Shown here: positions 5,959-6,708 of the stretch, in pieces | How the letters are laid out: every line of letters begins with the position of its first letter | How positions within the stretch are numbered: position 1 is the first letter of the stretch | Source of the DNA: Synergistaceae bacterium UBA1358 | Lineage (GTDB): Bacteria; Synergistota; Synergistia; Synergistales; Synergistaceae | NCBI GenBank assembly: GCA_002306075.1 | Contig: DBRW01000064.1 | Location: forward strand, 1-6,708 | DNA length: 6,708 bases | Reading direction: 5' to 3' | The notes under the pieces: model-generated | The model's database searches: none | The model's input: only the letters and a program-made list of their open reading frames with translations | What the model was told of the DNA's origin: nothing | Made by a program: the position numbers and the translations under genes

Positions 5959-6610
5959 TGAAAAGGAGGCCCGCGAAAGGATCGCCAAAAGGATAGCCGC
6001 CGATCTCGAAGACGGGGCCCTGGTGAATCTGGGGATAGGAATACCTCAGCTGATCCCCAACTTTATGCCGAAAGGCGTGAATATATTTCTCCAGACAGAA
6101 AACGGGACGATCTACGCCGGACCAGCAAAAGACCCTAACGACCTCAGGATAATAGATGCCGGAGGAGCCCCTATCTCGGTACTGCCCGGAGGCTCGTTCG
6201 TATCGTCTGATCTGAGCTTCGCGATCCTTCGCGGGGGACATATAGATGCGACAGTGCTCGGAGCGCTGCAGGTGGATAGGGAAGGAAGCCTAGCGAACTG
6301 GACTATCCCCAACGTCCGCACTCCGGGAATGGGAGGAGCCATGGACATCGTTGTTGGAGCGAAAAAGGTATATGTAGCGACCCGCCATTTTGAAAAAAAC
6401 GGGAACTCAAAGCTGATGAAGAAATGCACGCTTCCTCTGACGGGACACGGAGTCGTGGATGTAATAGTCACCGAATACTGCCTTGTAAGGAACATAAACG
6501 GCAGGATGGTCCTCGAAGAGATCGCCGAAGGGGCCGATCCCGCAGAACTGCAGGACAGAACAGAAATGCGTATGGAGATAAGCCCCGATCTGAAGATAAT
6601 GGCATGCTGA
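5942..6610 (+). CDS. atoA: CoA-transferase subunit B (acetate/butyrate-acetoacetate type)
   Basis: A 222-residue beta subunit, partner of the preceding gene product. The catalytic glutamate is E53 in LQTENG, the position that forms the glutamyl-CoA thioester; the usual Ser before it is Thr here, a mild change. Other family blocks are VNLGIGIPQLIPNF (28-41), GGSFVSSDLSFAILRGGHID (83-102), GALQVDREGSLANW (107-120), GGAMDIVVGAKKV (131-143) and KCTLPLTG (161-168). Length is typical. The ATG at 5942 is preceded by AAAGGAGG (5926-5933) inside the upstream gene, eight bases away, so both a strong site and the 17-bp overlap support tight co-expression at equal ratio, as expected of a heteromeric enzyme. 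Stop at 6608-6610. No intrinsic terminator is seen in the 20 bp before the intron boundary. Confidence 0.93.
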   Translation: MLPELNEKEARERIAKRIAADLEDGALVNLGIGIPQLIPNFMPKGVNIFLQTENGTIYAGPAKDPNDLRIIDAGGAPISVLPGGSFVSSDLSFAILRGGHIDATVLGALQVDREGSLANWTIPNVRTPGMGGAMDIVVGAKKVYVATRHFEKNGNSKLMKKCTLPLTGHGVVDVIVTEYCLVRNINGRMVLEEIAEGADPAELQDRTEMRMEISPDLKIMAC

Positions 6611-6630
6611 GAAACCAACAAAATACTTTA

Positions 6631-6708
6631 ATCGAGTAGGAGGTTGCCCATTAGTTGAGCAACCGTCCTCTCACACCACCGTACGTACCGTTCGGTATAC
6701 GGCGGTTC
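6631..6708 (-). mobile_element. Group II intron, 3' end only (rest beyond the right edge)
   Basis: The minus strand from 6708 to 6631 reads as the last part of a bacterial group II intron: a domain V hairpin, a domain VI hairpin, and an end in CTACTCGAT, fitting the usual 3' terminal A-pyrimidine. The 3' splice boundary is placed after the base at 6631, so the 3' exon begins TAAAGTATTT reading leftwards. The intron is antisense to the CoA-transferase genes and sits 20 bp past the stop codon of the second. Intron-encoded reverse transcriptase and domains I-IV would lie to the right. The end sequence resembles class C-like bacterial introns, which favour sites after transcription terminators, but this class call is from memory of such ends and is tentative. 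Confidence 0.75.
6637..6708 (-). ncRNA. Group II intron domains V and VI
   Basis: Domain V: ACCGCCGTA (6706-6698) pairs with TACGGTGGT (6683-6675) over nine pairs including one G-U; then TACC (6697-6694) pairs with GGTA (6689-6686) around the loop GAAC (6693-6690), with a two-base CG bulge (6685-6684) on the 3' side. Nine pairs, a two-base bulge and a four-pair capped stem form the classical domain V shape. Domain VI: GGTTGCTC (6664-6657) pairs with GGGCAACC (6649-6642) around a seven-base loop, extended by AGGA/TCCT below. The A at 6637, six bases before the intron end, is the likely branch point. These domains hold the catalytic metal site and the lariat nucleophile. Confidence 0.75.

Noticed and set aside
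5128..5988. In-frame upstream extension of the M20 peptidase to an 824-residue protein
   Set aside because: The extra part runs antisense through the well-supported CoA-transferase A gene, has no family similarity, and the peptidase is already full length from the TTG at 5127.
1..6708. CRISPR array, tRNA or rRNA genes, insertion sequence ends
   Set aside because: I saw no regularly spaced direct repeats, no cloverleaf-like segment, and no transposase with terminal inverted repeats in the window.

Overview
The window carries six complete protein genes, the 5' part of a seventh, and the 3' end of a group II intron. The gene content fits an anaerobic, amino-acid-fermenting bacterium: a type I (Ato-like) CoA-transferase pair, a RocB-type M20 metallopeptidase, and an operon of a 2Fe-2S protein with an FAD oxidoreductase of the sarcosine/proline/cyanide-forming amine dehydrogenase kind. 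Strong GGAGG ribosome binding sites, frequent AGG/AGA arginine and ATA isoleucine codons, and roughly balanced GC suggest Clostridia (Bacillota) or Synergistota. This taxonomic guess is inference from gene content and codon style, not from a marker gene.

Layout, left to right. (1) 1-743, minus strand: a small 2Fe-2S protein followed 15 bp later by an FAD oxidoreductase that runs off the left edge. (2) 744-1268: an AT-rich gap of about 525 bp. It holds a good minus-strand promoter candidate (-35 at 936-941, -10 at 913-918) with a perfect dyad in its spacer and a second perfect palindrome at the start site, a leader hairpin just before the 2Fe-2S ribosome binding site, and a doubtful 25-codon plus-strand ORF. 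(3) 1269-3326, minus strand: a GNAT acetyltransferase followed with no gap (TAA then ATG) by a compact Ski2-like DExH helicase, with a promoter candidate containing a perfect TATAAT at 3440-3445. (4) 3514-5127, minus strand: a RocB-like M20 peptidase, most likely starting at TTG. (5) 5128-5250: a divergent intergenic region with an 11-bp dyad. (6) 5251-6610, plus strand: the A and B subunits of a CoA-transferase, overlapping by 17 bp. (7) 6631-6708, minus strand: domains V and VI and the 3' splice boundary of a group II intron, 20 bp beyond the CoA-transferase stop codon and antisense to it; the rest lies outside the window.

How the parts may work together: the 2Fe-2S/FAD operon probably oxidises an amine or amino acid, the RocB-like peptidase may release amino acids or cleave an N-acyl or peptide bond in amino-acid breakdown, and the CoA-transferase moves CoA between short-chain acids at the end of such fermentations. 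The helicase-acetyltransferase pair looks unrelated to this metabolism and is more likely an RNA-related unit.

No clear new defence or mobile system is visible. The items most worth a second look are the intron end, the paired operators at 901-937, and the coupled GNAT-helicase pair.
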